Notes: generated by a model from the letters alone, not told the origin. A DNA stretch of 64,000 nt from Collinsella sp. (GCA_019414345.1 DXMF01000016.1:1-64000), one strand, 5' to 3'; counted from the first letter of the stretch, positions 46,775 through 57,776 are shown. Translations and numbers: made by a program.

Positions 46775-48874
46775 ATGGCTAAGCCTAAGTACAAGCTTTC
46801 CGATACCCGTAACATCGGCATCATGGCCCACATCGATGCCGGTAAGACCACCACGACCGAGCGTATTCTTTACTACACCGGTAAGACCCACAAGATCGGT
46901 GAGGTCCATGAGGGCGCTGCCACCATGGACTGGATGGTTCAGGAGCAGGAGCGCGGCGTAACCATTACCTCCGCTGCTACCACGTGCTTCTGGAACAAGG
47001 ACGGTAAGGACTACCGCATCCAGATCATCGACACCCCGGGCCACGTTGACTTCACCGCCGAGGTCGAGCGCTGCCTGCGCGTCCTCGATGGTGCTGTCGC
47101 CGTCTTCGACGCCGTTGCCGGCGTTCAGCCTCAGTCTGAGACCGTTTGGCGTCAGGCTTCTACCTTCAACGTCCCCCGCATCGCCTTCATCAACAAGTAT
47201 GACCGCGTGGGCGCTGACTTCTTCAACGCTATCGAGACCATGAAGGATCGTCTCGACGCCAACGCTGTGGCCGCTCAGGTCCCGATGGGCGCCGAGGACA
47301 ACTTCTGGGGCGTCATCGACCTCGTCACCATGACCGCATGGGACTTCAAGGCCGACGACAAGGGCATGACCTACCCCGAGCCGATGGACGAGATCCCGGC
47401 TGAGTTCGCCGACATCGCTGCCACCAAGCGCGAGGAGCTCCTCGACGCTGCTGCCAGCTTTGACGACGAGCTCATGGAGAAGATCCTCATGGAGGAGGAC
47501 TTCACCGTCGAGGAGCTCAAAGCTGCTCTGCGCAAGGGCGTTCTGGCCAACGAGCTCAACCTCGTCTTCGTGGGCTCCGCCTACAAGAACAAGGGCGTCC
47601 AGGAGCTGCTTGACGCTGTCGTTGACTACCTGCCCAGCCCGCTTGACGTCGAGGCCGTCACTGGTACCGATCCGGACACCGGCGAGGAGATCCAGCGTCA
47701 TCCTTCCTTCGACGAGCCCTTCTCCGGCCTGGTCTTCAAGATCATGACCGACCCGTTCGTCGGTAAGCTCACCTACGTCCGTGTTTACTCCGGCCGCGCC
47801 GAGTCCGGCTCCTACGTGGTCAACGCTTCCAACGGTCAGCGCGAGCGCCTCGGCCGCATCCTCGAGATGAACGCCGCCGAGCGTATTGACCGTGACGACG
47901 CTGCCGCCGGCGACATCGTCGCTTGCGTCGGCTTCAAGAACTCCACCACCGGTGACACCCTGTGCGAAGAGGGCAAGGAGATTGTTCTCGAGAAGATCGA
48001 GTTCGCTAAGCCCGTTATCGACGTTGCCATCGAGCCCAAGACCAAGGCCGAGCAGGACAAGATGTCCCTGGCTCTGACCAAGCTCGCCGAGGAGGACCCG
48101 ACCTTCCAGGTGTCCACCAACCACGAGACCGGCCAGACCATCATCGCCGGCATGGGCGAGCTGCACCTCGAGATCATCGTTGACCGTCTGCTCCGTGAGT
48201 TCAAGGTTGACGCTAACGTTGGTAAGCCCCAGGTCGCCTACCGCGAGACCGCTGGTCACGACGTCGAGAAGGCTGAGGGCAAGTTCGTCCGTCAGTCCGG
48301 CGGTCGCGGTCAGTACGGCCACGCCGTCATCAAGCTCGAGAAGATGGAGGAGGGCTTCGGCTACGAGTTCGTCAACGCTATCGTCGGCGGCGTCGTGCCC
48401 AAGGAGTACATCCCGTCCATCGACAAGGGCATCCAGGAGGCCCTGAACACCGGTGTTATCGCCGGCTTCCCGGTCCTCGACGTCAAGGTCACCCTGTTCG
48501 ACGGTTCTTACCACGAGGTCGACTCCTCCGAGGCCGCCTTCAAGATCGCCGGTTCCATGGCTATCAAGGACGCCCTCAAGAAGTCCGATCCGCAGCTGCT
48601 CGAGCCGATCATGGCTGTCGAGGTCGAGACCCCCGAGCAGTACATGGGCGACGTTATGGGCAACCTCTCCGGTCGCCGCGGCAAGATCGAGGGCATGGAG
48701 GATCGCAAGAACAGCAAGCTCATCCGTGCCAAGGTGCCGCTGGGCGAGATGTTCGGTTACGCTACCGACCTTCGCTCCCAGACCCAGGGCCGTGCATCCT
48801 ACACGATGCAGTTCGACTCTTATGAGCCCGCGCCCAAGTCCATTGTGGACGAGGTCATGAGCAAGAACGCCTAA
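46775..48874 (+). CDS. fusA: elongation factor G
   Basis: Translocase GTPase of 699 residues. G1 motif AHIDAGKTTTTERIL lies near the N-terminus, followed by DTPGHVDF and NKYDR. Domains II-V follow in order with GMGELHLEI and QYGHAVIKLE. AAGGAACTAAC precedes the ATG. In many bacteria tuf follows; here rpsJ does. Confidence 0.98.
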   Translation: MAKPKYKLSDTRNIGIMAHIDAGKTTTTERILYYTGKTHKIGEVHEGAATMDWMVQEQERGVTITSAATTCFWNKDGKDYRIQIIDTPGHVDFTAEVERCLRVLDGAVAVFDAVAGVQPQSETVWRQASTFNVPRIAFINKYDRVGADFFNAIETMKDRLDANAVAAQVPMGAEDNFWGVIDLVTMTAWDFKADDKGMTYPEPMDEIPAEFADIAATKREELLDAAASFDDELMEKILMEEDFTVEELKAALRKGVLANELNLVFVGSAYKNKGVQELLDAVVDYLPSPLDVEAVTGTDPDTGEEIQRHPSFDEPFSGLVFKIMTDPFVGKLTYVRVYSGRAESGSYVVNASNGQRERLGRILEMNAAERIDRDDAAAGDIVACVGFKNSTTGDTLCEEGKEIVLEKIEFAKPVIDVAIEPKTKAEQDKMSLALTKLAEEDPTFQVSTNHETGQTIIAGMGELHLEIIVDRLLREFKVDANVGKPQVAYRETAGHDVEKAEGKFVRQSGGRGQYGHAVIKLEKMEEGFGYEFVNAIVGGVVPKEYIPSIDKGIQEALNTGVIAGFPVLDVKVTLFDGSYHEVDSSEAAFKIAGSMAIKDALKKSDPQLLEPIMAVEVETPEQYMGDVMGNLSGRRGKIEGMEDRKNSKLIRAKVPLGEMFGYATDLRSQTQGRASYTMQFDSYEPAPKSIVDEVMSKNA

Positions 48875-48934
48875 GTTCGAGCTCCCTGTTACGTAATCCG
48901 CGAGAGCATCTCTCGCACTCTTTGGAGGTTTAAG

Positions 48935-49243
48935 TTGGCTACCCAGAAGATCCGCATTCGCCTCAAGGGCTATGATCACGAGGTCGTCGATCAGTCCGCG
49001 AAGCTCATCGTCGAGACCGCTCAGAAGACCGGCGCTCGCGTTTCCGGTCCTGTCCCCCTGCCCACCGAGCGCAACCTGTACACGGTTATCCGCTCGCCGC
49101 ACGTGAACAAGGACTCCCGTGAGCAGTTCGAGATGCGCACCCACAAGCGCCTCATCGACATCCTCGACCCCACCTCGGGCACCGTTGATTCGCTCATGCG
49201 TCTCGACCTCCCCGCTGGCGTCGACATCGACATCAAGCTCTAA
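48935..49243 (+). CDS. rpsJ: 30S ribosomal protein S10
   Basis: Head protein and NusB partner (NusE), 102 residues, starting MATQKIRIRLKGYDHEVVD. The start codon is TTG after GGAGGTTTAAG. S10 usually opens the S10 operon before rplC; here it closes the str operon and a terminator follows, with rplC 14 kb downstream. Confidence 0.97.
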   Translation: MATQKIRIRLKGYDHEVVDQSAKLIVETAQKTGARVSGPVPLPTERNLYTVIRSPHVNKDSREQFEMRTHKRLIDILDPTSGTVDSLMRLDLPAGVDIDIKL

Positions 49244-49262
49244 GCGATATCGCTCATAGCTT

Positions 49263-49301
49263 AAAGGGCCCCGCTGCCGTTACGGTAGCGGGGCCCTTTT
49301 G
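49263..49301. terminator. shared terminator of rpsJ and birA
   Basis: AAAGGGCCCCGCTGCCG and CGGTAGCGGGGCCCTTT form a long stem followed by TTTT on the plus strand and by a similar run on the minus strand. It sits between convergent genes. Confidence 0.93.
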
Positions 49302-49359
49302 TTTTGAGTTTAGATTTTGGGATAGCGAATTCGTCTGCCGAGCCGGCGGCTGCGGCGCC

Positions 49360-50136
49360 CTATTCGCTCAGGGGGCGCAAGGATGCTTCTTCGAAGTGGA
49401 AGACGCACAAGCCGCTCTCGGTCTCAATGCATGCGCGGCCGCAATCGTCGACCGTTCTAAATATGCCTCGTGCCAGCTCGTCTCCAGCGGGGGAGCGGGC
49501 GATAACGTGCTTCCCGATCCAATTGAGGTGAGCGATATATTCGTCGTGGACGGGCGCGAGCGGACCGGCGTCTTCTTCCTTGGCGTTGAGGCGCTCTGCC
49601 CAGCTATCTACAGCGTCTATAACTGCGTGATAGACCACATCGAGGAGCATGTCGACGGCGGGAACGCTCTCGTTGAGGTCCGAGAGGCCAATTGCCGCCA
49701 GGCCGCCATCGGGCACCTCTTGGGGCGTGTAGTTTACGTTGACACCAATGCCGCAGACGGCGAAAGGTTTGCCTTCGTTATCGCGTGCGGCCTCGACCAG
49801 AATGCCGCCGAGCTTGCGTCCTCGCGCGACCAGGTCGTTGGGCCATTTGAGGCCAATCTCGTTTGCAAGACCCTGCTTTTCGAGTGCTTCGAGCACCGCT
49901 AGGCCGCTGACGGCGGCAAGACCAGAGTACTTTGCGGGATTAACGCATGAACGCAGGACAATCGAAAGCAATAGGTTGCCGGCGGTTGAATCCCACTTGT
50001 GGCCGCGCCGGCCGCGTCCTGCCGTTTGCGCGCGGGCGGCAAGTCCTGTGCCGTGCGGCGCACCCTGTTTTCCTGCCTCGAGCAGGTCATCGTTGGTCGA
50101 TCCGGTTACGTCGACGATCGTTAATTTGGCATCCAT
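49360..50136 (-). CDS. birA: biotin-protein ligase
   Basis: Attaches biotin to AccB-type proteins. The 258-residue protein has the biotinyl-AMP loop QTAGRGRRGHKWDS (about 36-49), GLKWPNDLVARGRKLGGIL and a C-terminal SH3-like part. The N-terminal helix-turn-helix of bifunctional BirA is absent, so it is a ligase only and does not repress biotin genes. AGGAGGTAGCAGCC lies upstream. It is divergent from the FAS-II operon that encodes its AccB substrate. Confidence 0.93.
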   Translation of the reverse strand: MDAKLTIVDVTGSTNDDLLEAGKQGAPHGTGLAARAQTAGRGRRGHKWDSTAGNLLLSIVLRSCVNPAKYSGLAAVSGLAVLEALEKQGLANEIGLKWPNDLVARGRKLGGILVEAARDNEGKPFAVCGIGVNVNYTPQEVPDGGLAAIGLSDLNESVPAVDMLLDVVYHAVIDAVDSWAERLNAKEEDAGPLAPVHDEYIAHLNWIGKHVIARSPAGDELARGIFRTVDDCGRACIETESGLCVFHFEEASLRPLSE

Positions 50137-50234
50137 AACGGCTGCTACCTCCTAAGTTAATAAGGCAATCGCGCAATGGTGTCGAGAGATAGACACAATG
50201 TGAAGCCTTTGTCGCATTTGGACAATTTAATGTT

Positions 50235-50296
50235 AACACGTCAACAACGACTGAAATGCGCTATCCTCTCTTGGTCGATGTAAACACGTCAACAAC
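50235..50296 (+). promoter_or_regulatory. duplicated operator-like motif before fabH
   Basis: AACACGTCAACAAC occurs twice, at 50235-50248 and 50283-50296, exactly 48 nt apart. The first copy sits in TTAACACGTCAA, a near-palindrome (TTAAC/GTCAA). A TATCCT -10-like element at 50262 lies between the copies. The layout suggests a repressor binding on both sides of the fabH promoter. Confidence 0.55.
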
Positions 50297-50312
50297 TCAA
50301 AGGAGGTTAGTG

Positions 50313-51272
50313 ATGGGTTTCACGATTCTTGGAACAGGCTCGGCGCTTCCTAAGCGCAGTGTTTCCAATGACGAGCTGTCTGAGTTCCTCGATACCTCGG
50401 ATGAGTGGATTTTTACCCGCACCGGTATCAAGAGCCGCCATGTCTGCACCACCGAGTTACTTGACGACCTTGCTGTAGCGGCGAGCGAGCGGGCACTCCA
50501 GGTGTCCGGAATCGACGCGAGCCAGCTGGATCTGATCGTCTGCTCGACGACGACGGGTGACCACCTTGTTCCCGCTGAGGCGTGTGCCGTTGCTGAGCGA
50601 CTAGGCGCGACGTGCCCTGCCTTCGATGTCTCGGCGGCCTGCGCCGGCTTCGTATTTGCGCTCGATGTCGCCGAGGGCTATATCGCCCGCGGCCGTGCCG
50701 AGCGCGTGCTTGTCGTTGCTGCCGAGCAGATGACGCGCGCGCTCGACTGGACCGACCGTGCCACCTGCGTGCTCTTTGGCGACGGCGCGGGCGCTGCAGT
50801 GATAGGGGCTGGGGGAGACAACCCCCTTGCCGTTGAGCTTTCGACGGCGCCCGACGTCGAGACGTTGCGCGTTCCCGGTCTGGTCGGCACCTCGCCGTTT
50901 AAGGACTCCGCAGATAGCGCGAGCGTGCTGTCCATGAATGGTCGCCGCGTGTTCAAGTTCGGCGTCAACGCCATCTGCGACACGGTCCATAAGCTTGCGA
51001 GCGATGCGGGCATTTCGGTCGAAGACATCGATCATTTTGTATTCCATCAGGCTAACGAACGAATCCTGAGTCAGGCGGTCAAGCGTCTCGGCGTGCCAGA
51101 CGAGCGCGTGGTTCGAACGCTACGCGAGACCGGCAACATTTCGAGCGCCTGCATTCCCTTTGCGCTTGACCGGCTGGCACGTACCGACGCACTGAATGAG
51201 GACGACACCATCGCCCTCGTTGGATTTGGCGCCGGCCTGGATATAGGTGGCTATCTGCTTCGTTGGAAGTAG
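50313..51272 (+). CDS. fabH: beta-ketoacyl-ACP synthase III
   Basis: Starts fatty acid chains by condensing acyl-CoA with malonyl-ACP. The 319-residue protein has the catalytic triad Cys110 (DVSAACAGF), His245 (FHQAN) and Asn275 (GNISSACIP). The open frame extends upstream, but AGGAGGTTAGTG precedes the ATG at 50313. First gene of a ten-gene lipid operon. Confidence 0.96.
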   Translation: MGFTILGTGSALPKRSVSNDELSEFLDTSDEWIFTRTGIKSRHVCTTELLDDLAVAASERALQVSGIDASQLDLIVCSTTTGDHLVPAEACAVAERLGATCPAFDVSAACAGFVFALDVAEGYIARGRAERVLVVAAEQMTRALDWTDRATCVLFGDGAGAAVIGAGGDNPLAVELSTAPDVETLRVPGLVGTSPFKDSADSASVLSMNGRRVFKFGVNAICDTVHKLASDAGISVEDIDHFVFHQANERILSQAVKRLGVPDERVVRTLRETGNISSACIPFALDRLARTDALNEDDTIALVGFGAGLDIGGYLLRWK

Positions 51273-51324
51273 TCGCACATAGGAAATAAAAACGCCCCTA
51301 GGGCACAAACAAAGGAGAACTACC

Positions 51325-51561
51325 ATGGCAGATCAGAAGACCTTCGAGCGCGTTTGCGACGTTATCCGCGAGACCGCCGGTCTTGACGATGTCGAGATGA
51401 AGCCCGAGTCCACGCTCGAGGAGATTGGCCTCGACAGCCTGGGTACCGTCGAGATCCTCGTTGCCGTCGAGGACGAGTTTGGCATTGAGCTCGATACCGA
51501 GGAGAACCCCAAGACGGTTGGCGAGTTCGTCGATACGGTCGAGGCGGCATTGGAGAAGTAG
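51325..51561 (+). CDS. acpP: acyl carrier protein
   Basis: Carries growing acyl chains on phosphopantetheine. The 78-residue acidic protein has the attachment Ser38 in GLDSLGTVEI. AAAGGAGAACTACC precedes the ATG. The stop overlaps the possible GTG start of fabK. Confidence 0.96.
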   Translation: MADQKTFERVCDVIRETAGLDDVEMKPESTLEEIGLDSLGTVEILVAVEDEFGIELDTEENPKTVGEFVDTVEAALEK

Positions 51562-51563
51562 TG

Positions 51564-52508
51564 ATGCTCAAGTCTCCTCTCTGCGATTTGCTCGGCATCG
51601 AAAAGCCCGTGTTCCAGGGTGGCATGGCCTGGATTGCCGACGCCTCGTTGGCATCTGCTGTGTCCGAGGCAGGCGGCTTAGGCATTATCGCGGCCATGAA
51701 TGCCGACGCAAACTGGCTGCGCGACCAGATTCATGAGCTGCGCGCCAAGACGGATAAGCCCTTTGGCGTCAACGTTATGCTCATGAGCCCGTTTGTCGAC
51801 GAGGTCGCACAAGTGGTGATTGATGAGCAGGTGCCCGTAGTGGTGACCGGTGCCGGCAATCCCACCAAGTACATGAAGGCGTGGAACGAGGCTGGCATCA
51901 AGGTCATCCCGGTCGTTGCTTCGGTGGCGTTGGCGCGCCTCGTGGCGCGTCGTGGAGCTACGGCGGTTGTTGCCGAGGGCACCGAATCGGGCGGCCATAT
52001 TGGCGAGACCTCGACGATGGCACTTGTCCCGCAGGTCGTCGATGCGGTCGATATTCCCGTGGTTGCGGCTGGCGGCATCGCCGATGGCCGCGGTGTGGCG
52101 GCCGCCTTTATGCTTGGCGCCGCTGGCGTCCAAGTGGGCACGCGTTTTCTCGTTGCCGATGAGTGCACCGTCTCCGAGCAATACAAAGAGCTGGTGCTCA
52201 AGGCGGGAGACACCTCGACGCGCGCGACTGGCCGTTCGACGGGACATCCGGTGCGTGCGCTTAAGAGCCCCTTCACCAATGCCTACGCCAAAAGTGAGGC
52301 GGCGGGCGTAAGTGTCGAGGAACTCGGGGCCATGGGCACGGGTGCCCTTCGCAAGGCCGCCAAGGACGGCAATTACGAAGAGGGTTCGTATCTGTGCGGA
52401 CAGATTGCCGGCATGGTGAACGAGCGCCAGAGCGCGCGCGAAATCGTCGACGATCTGGTCGATGGCGCCGAGCACGTCCTGAAGGGTGCGTGCGCATGGG
52501 TAGCGTAG
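51564..52508 (+). CDS. fabK: FMN-dependent enoyl-ACP reductase FabK
   Basis: Last step of each elongation cycle. The 314-residue TIM-barrel flavoprotein starts with CDLLGIEKPVFQGGMAWIAD and contains EGTESGGHIGETSTM and VVAAGGIADGRGVAAAFMLGA. It belongs to the nitronate monooxygenase-like family; operon context supports FabK. It is a triclosan-resistant class of reductase and the only enoyl reductase gene in this cluster. A GTG at 51561 overlapping acpP is an alternative start. Confidence 0.9.
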   Translation: MLKSPLCDLLGIEKPVFQGGMAWIADASLASAVSEAGGLGIIAAMNADANWLRDQIHELRAKTDKPFGVNVMLMSPFVDEVAQVVIDEQVPVVVTGAGNPTKYMKAWNEAGIKVIPVVASVALARLVARRGATAVVAEGTESGGHIGETSTMALVPQVVDAVDIPVVAAGGIADGRGVAAAFMLGAAGVQVGTRFLVADECTVSEQYKELVLKAGDTSTRATGRSTGHPVRALKSPFTNAYAKSEAAGVSVEELGAMGTGALRKAAKDGNYEEGSYLCGQIAGMVNERQSAREIVDDLVDGAEHVLKGACAWVA

Positions 52509-53422
52509 CGTTTCTGTTTGCCGGCCAGGGCGCCCAGCACCCCGCGATGGGTGTCGACCTCATCGAGGCATCGCCGGCAGCTACCGAGGTGTTCGCGATC
52601 GCCGACGAGGTGCGTCCGGGAACCAGCGAGCAGTGCCGGAGCGCCTCCAAGGAGGAGCTCTCGCAGACCGAGAACACGCAGCCGTGCGTGTTCGTTCACG
52701 ACCTGGCAGCGGCTGCCGCCCTGCGCGAGCGCGGCGTGGTGCCTGCCGCCTGTGCGGGATTTTCGCTGGGCGAGGTCTCTGCGCTCACCTTTGCGGGGGC
52801 GTTCGATACGCGAGCGGGCTTTGAGCTCGTGTGCGAGCGCGCGGCGCTGATGGCCGCGGCTGCCGAGCGCCATCCGGGCGGCATGCGCGCCGTCATCAAG
52901 CTCGATGCGGCGCAAGTCGAGAACCTGACTGCGCAGGCCGGCGAGGACTGCTGGCCGGTCAACTACAACAGCCCGCAGCAGATGGTTGTGGCCGGAGCGC
53001 CCGAGGCGCTGCAGGCGCTCGACGACCTAGTAAAAGAGGCTGGCGGCCGCGCTATGAAAGTCGCGGTGTCGGGTGCATTTCATAGCCCCTATATGGCAGA
53101 GGCGACTGAGGGGCTGGCGACGTATATCCAAGACGGCCACGCGCCGTCTCCGCTGCTGATTCCGGTCATGGCAAACATGACGGCGGCGCCCTATCCGGCG
53201 GATCCGCGAGCAGCATCGGATGTCTTGGCCAACCAAGTGAGCCATGCCGTGCGCTGGGTCGACACGCTGCATGCTCTGCAGGATCAAGGCATCGACACGT
53301 TTATTGAGGTTGGCCCTGGCAAAACGCTGTCCGGCCTGGTCAAGCGTACGTTGAGCGACGTTCGCGTGTATTCGTGCGAAACAGCCGAGCAGGTCGCAGC
53401 TATTGCCGACGAGCTCGCATAG
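52496..53422 (+). CDS. fabD: malonyl-CoA:ACP transacylase
   Basis: Loads malonate onto ACP. The 308-residue protein has FLFAGQGAQ, the nucleophilic Ser90 in GFSLGEVSAL and catalytic His196 in GAFHSPYM, ending with a KTLSGLVKR segment. The start at 52496 overlaps fabK by 13 nt; a longer open frame upstream is not used. Confidence 0.95.
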   Translation: MGSVAFLFAGQGAQHPAMGVDLIEASPAATEVFAIADEVRPGTSEQCRSASKEELSQTENTQPCVFVHDLAAAAALRERGVVPAACAGFSLGEVSALTFAGAFDTRAGFELVCERAALMAAAAERHPGGMRAVIKLDAAQVENLTAQAGEDCWPVNYNSPQQMVVAGAPEALQALDDLVKEAGGRAMKVAVSGAFHSPYMAEATEGLATYIQDGHAPSPLLIPVMANMTAAPYPADPRAASDVLANQVSHAVRWVDTLHALQDQGIDTFIEVGPGKTLSGLVKRTLSDVRVYSCETAEQVAAIADELA

Positions 53423-53452
53423 CCCACAGGGCTGTAACCCGAAAGGAATGAC

Positions 53453-54226
53453 ATGGGCAACTTGAACAACGGCGCGCTCGAGCGCAACGATTCACGTCGC
53501 GTGGCACTGATCACGGGCGGCTCGCGTGGTATCGGCCGCGCTTGTGCGGTTGGCCTGGCGGAGGACGGCTTTGATATCGCCGTCGTCTATGCCGGTAGCG
53601 TCGATGCGGCGCGCGAGACGTGCGAAGCCTGCGAGGCCGCTGGTGCCACAGCTCGCGCGTATCAATGCGATGTGGCCGACCCCGATGCCGTCAATGCGTG
53701 CATCGAGGCCGTGTTCAACGACTTTGGTTCGATTTGGGCGCTCGTCAATAACGCCGGGATCACTCGCGATGGGCTGCTTATGCGCATGGGCGACGATGCC
53801 TTCGATCGCGTGCTCGATGTCAATCTCAAGGGCACGTTCAATACAACACGCGCGCTCACCAAGACCTTTATGCGCCAGCGTGGCGGCTGCATCGTCAATA
53901 TGAGCTCGGTCGTGGGCCTGATGGGCAATGCCGGGCAGGCCAACTACGCTGCCTCCAAGGCGGGCGTGATTGGCCTGACCAAGGCAGTAGCGCGTGAGCT
54001 TGCGCCCCGCGGCGTACGAGTGAACGCAGTTGCCCCCGGGTTTGTCGAGACGGATATGACGGCAAAGCTCTCGGAGAAGGTTCGCGCGGCAACCGAGGAG
54101 CAGATTCCCCTAAAGCGTATGGCGCAGCCCGAGGAAGTGGCCGGCGTGGTGCGCTTTTTGGCGAGCGATGCGGCTGCCTACATTACGGGCGAGGTCGTAC
54201 GCGTCGACGGCGGAATGGCGATGTAG
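53453..54226 (+). CDS. fabG: 3-oxoacyl-ACP reductase
   Basis: NADPH-dependent short-chain dehydrogenase of 257 residues. It has the Rossmann motif GGSRGIGRA, NNAG, catalytic Ser near 152 (MSSVVGLMGN), and Tyr165/Lys169 in YAASK. CCGAAAGGAATGAC precedes the ATG. The end YITGEVVRVDGGMAM is typical. Confidence 0.95.
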   Translation: MGNLNNGALERNDSRRVALITGGSRGIGRACAVGLAEDGFDIAVVYAGSVDAARETCEACEAAGATARAYQCDVADPDAVNACIEAVFNDFGSIWALVNNAGITRDGLLMRMGDDAFDRVLDVNLKGTFNTTRALTKTFMRQRGGCIVNMSSVVGLMGNAGQANYAASKAGVIGLTKAVARELAPRGVRVNAVAPGFVETDMTAKLSEKVRAATEEQIPLKRMAQPEEVAGVVRFLASDAAAYITGEVVRVDGGMAM

Positions 54227-54262
54227 AAACCAGAGCCACACAACGGCTTGGATGAGGAGACC

Positions 54263-55513
54263 ATGATGGAACAGAGAGTTGCAATCACCGGCATCGGTGC
54301 CGTATCGCCGCTCGGCAACACCGCGCTTGCCACCTGGGCGGCAATGTGTGCCGGCACGTGCGGCATCGGCCCGATCATGCACTTCGATACCGATGCGTTT
54401 GCCGTCAAGGTGGCGGCCGAGGTCAAGGGCTTTGACGGCAACGAGTACTTTGGCAAGCGTGACGCCAAGCACCTGGACCCCTGCGTTCAGTTTGCCCTGG
54501 CAGCGTCGGACGAGGCCATGCACGATGCGGGCCTCGATGTTGAGGGCGCGGTCGATCGCGATCGCCTGGGTGTCTATGTGGGCTCGGGCGTGGGCGGCAT
54601 GCAGACGCTTGTCGACAACGTCCACACGATTGCCGATCGCGGGCCTCGTCGCGCATCGCCCTACATGATTGCGATGATGATTCCCAACATGGCTTCGGGC
54701 AACATTGCGATTCGCCATAAGGCAAAGGGCCCGACTCTGCCCGTCGTGACCGCCTGCGCGACTTCTGCCCATGCGGTGGGCGAGGCGTTCCGCGCCATCA
54801 AGCACGGCTATGCCGACGCGATCCTCGCGGGCGGCGCCGAGGCCGCCATTATCCCCGATGCTGTTGCGGGCTTTACGTCCTGCCGTGCATTGACCACCAA
54901 CCCCGATCCCGCGACGGCCTGCCGCCCGTTCGATGCAGACCGCGACGGCTTTGTGATGGGCGAGGGCGCCTGCGTGCTCGTGCTCGAGGGCATGGAGCAT
55001 GCACGGGCCCGCGGTGCGCACATTTACGCCGAGGTCGTGGGCTACGGCAACACCGATGACGCCTACCACATCACGAGTCCCGACCCGGATGCGGCAGGTA
55101 TCGCCCGTGCGATATCGATGGCAGTGGCCGAGGGCGACGTCAAGCCTTCCGAGGGCCTCTACATCAACGCCCACGGCACATCGACCAAGCTCAACGATTC
55201 GTCCGAGACGGCGGGCATTAAGCGTGCGCTCGGCGAGGACGCGGCGCGCACCGCACATGTCTCGTCGACCAAGTCGATGACCGGCCATATGATCGGCGCC
55301 ACGGGTGCCATCGAGGTCATGGCTTGCGCCATGGCGCTCGAGCAGGGCGTGGTGCCGCCGACCATTAACTACCACACACCCGATCCCGCCTGCGATCTTG
55401 ACTACACGCCCAATCGCGCGGTTCGCGCCGACCTTACCTGGGCGCTTTCGACCAACCTAGGCTTTGGCGGGCACAACGCCGCCATCGCGCTGCGTAGATA
55501 TACGAGGAGCTAG
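54263..55513 (+). CDS. fabF: beta-ketoacyl-ACP synthase II
   Basis: Elongating condensing enzyme of 416 residues. Catalytic Cys is in TACATSAHAVGEAF (about residue 164), with His in NAHGTST and TGHMIGATGAIE. Two adjacent ATGs at 54263 and 54266 follow GAGGAG; either may be used. The end LGFGGHNAAIALRRY is typical. Confidence 0.95.
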   Translation: MMEQRVAITGIGAVSPLGNTALATWAAMCAGTCGIGPIMHFDTDAFAVKVAAEVKGFDGNEYFGKRDAKHLDPCVQFALAASDEAMHDAGLDVEGAVDRDRLGVYVGSGVGGMQTLVDNVHTIADRGPRRASPYMIAMMIPNMASGNIAIRHKAKGPTLPVVTACATSAHAVGEAFRAIKHGYADAILAGGAEAAIIPDAVAGFTSCRALTTNPDPATACRPFDADRDGFVMGEGACVLVLEGMEHARARGAHIYAEVVGYGNTDDAYHITSPDPDAAGIARAISMAVAEGDVKPSEGLYINAHGTSTKLNDSSETAGIKRALGEDAARTAHVSSTKSMTGHMIGATGAIEVMACAMALEQGVVPPTINYHTPDPACDLDYTPNRAVRADLTWALSTNLGFGGHNAAIALRRYTRS

Positions 55514-55516
55514 AGC

Positions 55517-55990
55517 ATGGATTCCAAAAGACTTGCCGAGATAGCCGATGTGATGGAGGACCGCGGCCTCACGCGCGTGCGCGTTGAGGAGCCCGATGGC
55601 ACCGCGGTCGAACTCGAGCGCGCGAGCGCCGCACAGCCGGTTGCCGTGCCCATGCCCATGCCGAGCGCTATGGCCGCTCCAGTTGCAGCTCCCACAGTTG
55701 CGCCTGCCGCACCGGAGCCCGCCGCGCAGACACCTGCCGCCGCACCGGAGCCCAAGGGCACCGAGGTGACCGCTCCCATGGTCGGCGTTTTCTATGCTGC
55801 CCCGGCGCCGGGCGACGAGCCGTTTGTGCACGTGGGCTCTAAGGTCAAGGCCGGCGAGACCCTCTGCATCATCGAGGCCATGAAGGTTCTCAACGAGGTG
55901 ACGGCCGAGGCAGACGGCGAGGTGCTCGAGATCTGCGTGGCCGACGGCGACCTCGTGGAGTTTGGCAGCTGCCTCATGAGGATCGGATAG
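55517..55990 (+). CDS. accB: biotin carboxyl carrier protein of acetyl-CoA carboxylase
   Basis: Carries carboxybiotin between AccC and AccDA. The 157-residue protein has an N-terminal helix, an Ala/Pro-rich linker (about 37-80) and a biotinyl domain with Lys123 in IIEAMKVLNEV. It starts 3 nt after fabF and ends at the fabZ start. Confidence 0.95.
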   Translation: MDSKRLAEIADVMEDRGLTRVRVEEPDGTAVELERASAAQPVAVPMPMPSAMAAPVAAPTVAPAAPEPAAQTPAAAPEPKGTEVTAPMVGVFYAAPAPGDEPFVHVGSKVKAGETLCIIEAMKVLNEVTAEADGEVLEICVADGDLVEFGSCLMRIG

Positions 55991-55999
55991 GTGATATCC

Positions 56000-56422
56000 A
56001 TGAACAAAGAAGAGCTCAAGAAGCTGTTGCCGCATCGCGAGCCGATGCTTTTGCTCGACGAAGCCGAGCTGGTGGGCGACGAGGCCCACGGCAAGATCAC
56101 GATTACGGGCGAGGAGTACTTTTTGCAGGGGCATTTTCCGGGAAACCCGGTCGTCCCCGGCGTGATTCAGTGCGAGATGCTCGCCCAGAACTGCTGCGTG
56201 CTGCTGATGGGCGACGAGGAAGCGCGCGGCGCGACGCCGTTCTACACGAGTCTGGACAAGGTGCGCTTTAAGCGTCCGGTGCGCCCGGGCGACACGGTTG
56301 ATCTGGTGTGCACCATCACGCGTGCGCGCGGGCCGTTCCGCTTTGCGACGGGTACTGCGAGCGTCAACGGTGAGGTTTGCTGCCGCGCTGATATGTCTTT
56401 TGCACTCATGCACGAAAGTTAA
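56000..56422 (+). CDS. fabZ: 3-hydroxyacyl-ACP dehydratase
   Basis: Hot-dog fold dehydratase of 140 residues. Catalytic His lies in QGHFPGNPVVPGV and Glu in IQCEMLAQ. A GTG at 55991 is an alternative start; the ATG at 56000 begins the conserved MNKEELKKLLPHREP. No FabA-type isomerase is visible in the cluster, so any unsaturated fatty acid route lies elsewhere. Confidence 0.94.
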   Translation: MNKEELKKLLPHREPMLLLDEAELVGDEAHGKITITGEEYFLQGHFPGNPVVPGVIQCEMLAQNCCVLLMGDEEARGATPFYTSLDKVRFKRPVRPGDTVDLVCTITRARGPFRFATGTASVNGEVCCRADMSFALMHES

Positions 56423-56432
56423 GGAAGTCTTC

Positions 56433-57762
<1,330 letters not shown>

Positions 57763-57776
<14 letters not shown>

